Assembly: GCF_014696345.1 (NCBI RefSeq)
Contig: NZ_JACJPY010000015.1
Coordinates: 1-64,000 of the forward strand
Length of the DNA stretch: 64,000 nt
Direction of reading: 5' to 3'
DNA from: Pseudanabaena cinerea FACHB-1277
GTDB taxonomy: Bacteria > Cyanobacteriota > Cyanobacteriia > Pseudanabaenales > Pseudanabaenaceae
A program made the position numbers and the translations under genes. Positions 61,618 through 64,000 of this stretch are shown here, piece by piece (within the stretch, counting starts at the first letter, position 1; each line of letters begins with the position of its first letter). The notes below the pieces were generated by a model. It had not been told where the DNA came from. It searched no databases and saw nothing but the letters and a program-made list of their open reading frames with translations.

Positions 61618-62049
61618 ATGCCCAATGATATTGTGAAATATGAACCAGATGATGCGGGGAACATTGTTACTCATGCTCTACAACAAATTGCTGAAAATTC
61701 AGAAATAGTTTTATCTATCAAGGCAGTTAGTAATTGGGTTACTGGTTTTACTTGTTATCTTAGCAACGAAGCTGGATTGTATCGCTCTCAAGAAGTTGAT
61801 TTCAGAGAAACGTTCAAAGATTTTAATCAGTATATTCGTCTATTCAATGCAGGATCTGATTTTCGCGCAAGATCTACCGTAAATTTTTGTAGACGTGTTC
61901 TTCATATGGAAGATTCAAAAGCTAAACGCAATTTTATTATTCAAATTTTTAGCAGCTTTCGCTGCGACATGGGTAACTCGATAGAAAGATTTTCAGAGAT
62001 TGAAGGGCAACTCGTTGATGGATTTCTTGAAAACCCTTTTGGACGCTAA
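61618..62049 (+). CDS. Hypothetical protein (cassette cargo)
   Basis: The protein is 143 residues from the ATG at 61618, with GGAG eleven bases upstream. A longer frame starts inside attC4 and is rejected. It is helical with an acidic start (MPNDIVKYEPDDAGNIVTHALQ). A central part has LSNEAGLYRSQEVDF and a C-terminal region with RRVLHMEDSKAKRNFIIQIFSSF. No domain is recognised. It starts 32 bases after attC4 and lies 32 bases ahead of the DUF433 gene. Confidence 0.6.
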   Translation: MPNDIVKYEPDDAGNIVTHALQQIAENSEIVLSIKAVSNWVTGFTCYLSNEAGLYRSQEVDFRETFKDFNQYIRLFNAGSDFRARSTVNFCRRVLHMEDSKAKRNFIIQIFSSFRCDMGNSIERFSEIEGQLVDGFLENPFGR

Positions 62050-62081
62050 AATAAAGTTAATGTTTAGGATTTATTGCTGCT

Positions 62082-62411
62082 ATGCTTACCGCATCTCGAA
62101 CAGTGTCAGTCCCTTTGTCCACTAATGCAGATGGTGTGATTTTGGTTGGTAACACTCGTGTAACCATTGATACAGTTGTTGGCAATTACAAGCAAGGACT
62201 GTCACCTGAAGAAATCGTATTTCGCTACTCATCTCTTGATCTATCAGATGTTTATAGCACCATTGCTTTTTATCTAAGCTATCAGACAGAAGTTGAAGAA
62301 TACCTAAAAAAACGTCAAATTACGGCTCAAGCCATTCGAGAAAAAAATCAACATCGGTTTAACTCTCAAAGTTTGCGTGATCGCCTTCTTGCAAGACAGG
62401 CAGCTAAATAG
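62082..62411 (+). CDS. DUF433 antitoxin, intact pair
   Basis: The 109 residues include ILVGNTRVTIDTVVGNYKQGLSPEEIVFRYSSLDLSDVYSTIAFYLSYQTEVEEYL, the DUF433 HTH. A basic tail (KKRQITAQAIREKNQHRFNSQSLRDRLLARQ) follows. It precedes a DUF5615 toxin by two bases. The pair is a second version of the broken pair in the previous cassette, but the two differ clearly in sequence. Confidence 0.9.
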   Translation: MLTASRTVSVPLSTNADGVILVGNTRVTIDTVVGNYKQGLSPEEIVFRYSSLDLSDVYSTIAFYLSYQTEVEEYLKKRQITAQAIREKNQHRFNSQSLRDRLLARQAAK

Positions 62412-62413
62412 CA

Positions 62414-62764
62414 ATGATCAAACTACTTGCAGATGAAAATTTCGATAATACAATCGTCAGAGGACTATTACGGCGCAATCCTAAAATCGATATTGTCCGA
62501 GTACAAGACATGGGACTATCGGGCATAGACGATCCATCAATTCTGGCATGGGCAGCCAAGCAAAATAGAGTATTGCTAACCCATGATGTAGCAACTATTA
62601 CTCGTTATGCTTATGAAAGAATAGAACAAAATTTACCTATGAATGGTGTTGTAGAAGTTCCCATGGATGCAAGTATTGGAAAAGCAATAGAAGATATCTT
62701 TCTGTTAATAGAATGTAGTTCAGAGGAAGAGTTGCAAGGACAAATTCACTACTTGCCATTTTAG
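62414..62764 (+). CDS. DUF5615 PIN-like toxin
   Basis: The 116 residues start MIKLLADENFDNTIVRGLLRRNP with the acidic D-E-N motif. DIVRVQDMGLSGIDDPSILAWAAKQNRVLLTHDVATI follows with the Asp of THD, the PIN-like catalytic set. This is the toxin of DUF433/DUF5615 (VapBC45-like) systems. It ends 17 bases before attC5. Confidence 0.9.
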   Translation: MIKLLADENFDNTIVRGLLRRNPKIDIVRVQDMGLSGIDDPSILAWAAKQNRVLLTHDVATITRYAYERIEQNLPMNGVVEVPMDASIGKAIEDIFLLIECSSEEELQGQIHYLPF

Positions 62765-62781
62765 GTAAATCTCTTAAAGCC

Positions 62782-62868
62782 GCATAACACTGCGTTGGAG
62801 CCGACCGTTCAAAAAGTGACCTTTAACAGCTAAAGTTTGACTGGGGCGGCTCAACTAGACCTTTAGAC
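62782..62868 (+). other. attC site 5, R' box mutated
   Basis: This 87-bp site has R'' GCATAAC (62782-62788), complementary to R' of attC4. TTGGAGCCG pairs with CGGCTCAA with the extra G. The right box reads TTTAGAC (62862-62868) in place of GTTAGAC: the G next to the crossover point is changed to T. The cassette junction after it may no longer recombine. Confidence 0.83.
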
Positions 62869-62889
62869 CGACAAGCAAAAAGAATTATC

Positions 62890-63141
62890 ATGACTGAACC
62901 AACGCCGCAACCTTTATGTCCTTATTGCAAAGAATCCATACAGCCAAAGGCTACAGTTTGTCCACATTGCAAAAAAACTATTTTTTCGACCGACCCTGGA
63001 GCAAATGCAGTAATCTATCTCATCTCCTTTGGTGTAATGTTCGCCGTACTATGGACAGGCATAAATTGGTTTGCAAAGGTTCAAACTGAGCAAAACCTCC
63101 GTGATGCACAGCAACAAGTTGATAAGATGCTCAAGCGATAA
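62890..63141 (+). CDS. Zinc-ribbon membrane protein
   Basis: The protein has 83 residues. A double Cys pair (LCPYCKESIQPKATVCPHCKK) forms a zinc ribbon. One transmembrane helix (about 42-62) and a polar helix (QTEQNLRDAQQQVDKML) follow. It starts 22 bases after attC5, as the first gene of the next cassette. The role is unknown; related small proteins are common. Confidence 0.7.
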   Translation: MTEPTPQPLCPYCKESIQPKATVCPHCKKTIFSTDPGANAVIYLISFGVMFAVLWTGINWFAKVQTEQNLRDAQQQVDKMLKR

Positions 63142-63245
63142 TTTTATAGGAATGATCTCGCTCGTAATTACTGATTTCAAGAAAAATATCTGAGTTAAGC
63201 GCGATCTGCTAAATTAGAGAGGCTTATCTATATTGCTATCAAATT

Positions 63246-63803
63246 ATGCGCTCAAATGTCGATCCTCAGAAAATCGAACAACTCATGGAAGCATTAGGTA
63301 AAGAATCTCGTAGTTCGGGTTGTATTTATTTTACAGGTGGTGCTAGTGCTTTACTTATTGGTTGGCGCACTTCTACTGTGGATATAGATATTCGTCTAGA
63401 TCCAGAACCCTTAGGGGTTTTTCAAGCGATCTCCAATCTCAAACAAGAATTGAACATCAATATTGAACTTGCCTCCCCACAAGACTTCTTGCCACCTCTT
63501 CCAGGATGGCGTGATAGAAGCGTGTTCATTAGCAAACGAGGTCAAGTTTCGTTTTATCATTATGATTTTACAGCCCAAGCTCTTTCCAAACTATCCAGAG
63601 GATTTGACCGCGATATTAAAGATATTGAAGCTATGTACGATCAGAAATTATTCTCTCTGAGTAAGCTGCGCGATTGCTTTGATGCGATTTTACCTGAAAT
63701 AATTCGGTTCCCTTCTCTTAATTCTGATCTACTTAGAAGCAGAGTCGAGAACTTCATCGAGCGTTTTGAAGATCAAGGGAGGAGAAATAATGAGTCTTCA
63801 TGA
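63246..63803 (+). CDS. DUF6036-like nucleotidyltransferase-fold protein
   Basis: The 185 residues have YFTGGASALLIGWRTSTVDIDIRLD, the G-G-(S)-x-A/L-x8-T-x-D-I-D active-site pattern of minimal nucleotidyltransferases (MNT, AbiEii-like) with Asp about 48 and 50. LPGWRDRSVFISKRGQVSFYHYDFTAQALSKLSRGFDRDIKDIEAM follows, as in DUF6036. It overlaps the next frame by 14 bases. Such pairs are often toxin-antitoxin or defence units. Here the partner is not HEPN-like in the visible part. Confidence 0.72.
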   Translation: MRSNVDPQKIEQLMEALGKESRSSGCIYFTGGASALLIGWRTSTVDIDIRLDPEPLGVFQAISNLKQELNINIELASPQDFLPPLPGWRDRSVFISKRGQVSFYHYDFTAQALSKLSRGFDRDIKDIEAMYDQKLFSLSKLRDCFDAILPEIIRFPSLNSDLLRSRVENFIERFEDQGRRNNESS

Positions 63804-64000
63804 TTTGCCAGGAGCCGAGATAATATTACCTGGATTAAGCGACCTTCGCAATGGTAAGTCCAATACAATTGGTGCATTACTAGTTGCGATCGCAGCAACG
63901 CGCTTAACCGAAGCAGGTTTAGATATTCAAAAGCATCATCTATCCCCAGAGCCAGAGCTAAATCTGTATGCTTGTCTCCAAGACGAACGAGAGGATGCTT
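63790..64000 (+). CDS. Partner of the nucleotidyltransferase-like protein, cut by window edge
   Basis: ATG at 63790 opens a frame that runs to the window end: MSLHDLPGAEIILPGLSDLRNG, then ALLVAIAATRLTEAGLDIQ and NLYACLQDEREDA. AGGAG lies six to ten bases upstream. It overlaps the preceding gene, a sign of coupled translation. At least 70 residues are present, helical in the second half. I do not recognise the family with certainty. Confidence 0.7.
   Translation, partial: MSLHDLPGAEIILPGLSDLRNGKSNTIGALLVAIAATRLTEAGLDIQKHHLSPEPELNLYACLQDEREDA

Larger units (their letters stand above)
56957..62868 (+). mobile_element. Integron gene-cassette array without visible integrase (CALIN)
   Basis: Five attC sites, all in the same orientation, at intervals of 0.7 to 1.7 kb, delimit four complete cassettes (57037-58287, 58288-59989, 59990-61580, 61581-62862) and parts of two more. 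The first base groups of each site pair with the last ones of the site before it, as cassette integration requires. ORFs start 22-109 bases after an attC and end 2-30 bases before the next. All genes read in the same direction. No tyrosine recombinase of the IntI type is found in the window, and the array may continue past 64000. Confidence 0.85.

Overview
The window comes from a filamentous or Pseudanabaena-like cyanobacterium. It carries psaK, ycf4, ldpA, cphB, a type III glutamine synthetase, sufCD, Ycf45/R3H and several small families known mainly from cyanobacteria (DUF2805, DUF4327, DUF760, TIGR02652, TIGR04168). The HIP1 octamer GCGATCGC is very frequent. The genus is inference from gene content and style; no 16S gene is present.

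Layout. Positions 1-280 hold the start of a TnpB gene and what may be the end of its IS200/IS605-type element. 281-10477 is mostly core or regulatory: a DUF2805 protein, a TPR-CHAT protein, tmRNA on the minus strand, a large HAMP-GAF-PAS-GAF kinase, DUF6671, a cupin and an LCP protein. 10637-19102 is a minus-strand iron/cobalamin ABC transporter set (binding protein, ATPase, FecCD permease, with a flavodoxin stub upstream). It is interrupted by a wrecked type ISP-like DNA methyltransferase gene into which XisH/XisI, DUF433/RelE and HicB/HicA have been packed. The last of these, HicA, is fused in frame to the methyltransferase specificity domain. 19477-54599 is largely core: sufCD, three two-component clusters, RseP, psaK, rpsF, LptC, cyanophycinase, SSB, cyclophilin, ycf4, glnN, ldpA and Ycf45. 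One tRNA-Ala(CGC) lies in this part.

54600-64000 is accessory, and from 56957 it is an integron-type gene-cassette array without a visible integrase (a CALIN). Five attC sites of 85-90 bp can be read. The left box (R'') of sites 2 to 5 is the exact reverse complement of the right box (R') of the preceding site wherever that box is intact, as expected from cassette-by-cassette assembly. All sites keep the extra G in the left arm. Each fully bounded cassette holds one cargo gene (secreted protein, metzincin-like protease, glycine-rich protein, unknown protein) followed directly by a toxin-antitoxin type pair (antitoxin/PemK, antitoxin/PIN, DUF433/DUF5615 twice); HigBA precedes the first attC. 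One cassette is decaying through nonsense mutations. The last visible cassette continues past the window with a zinc-ribbon protein, a nucleotidyltransferase-like protein and an overlapping partner.

How the genes fit together: the core genes serve photosystem I assembly, Fe-S cluster assembly, nitrogen storage and assimilation, envelope biogenesis and redox/circadian sensing. The two accessory islands are dominated by toxin-antitoxin modules that probably stabilise the DNA around them.
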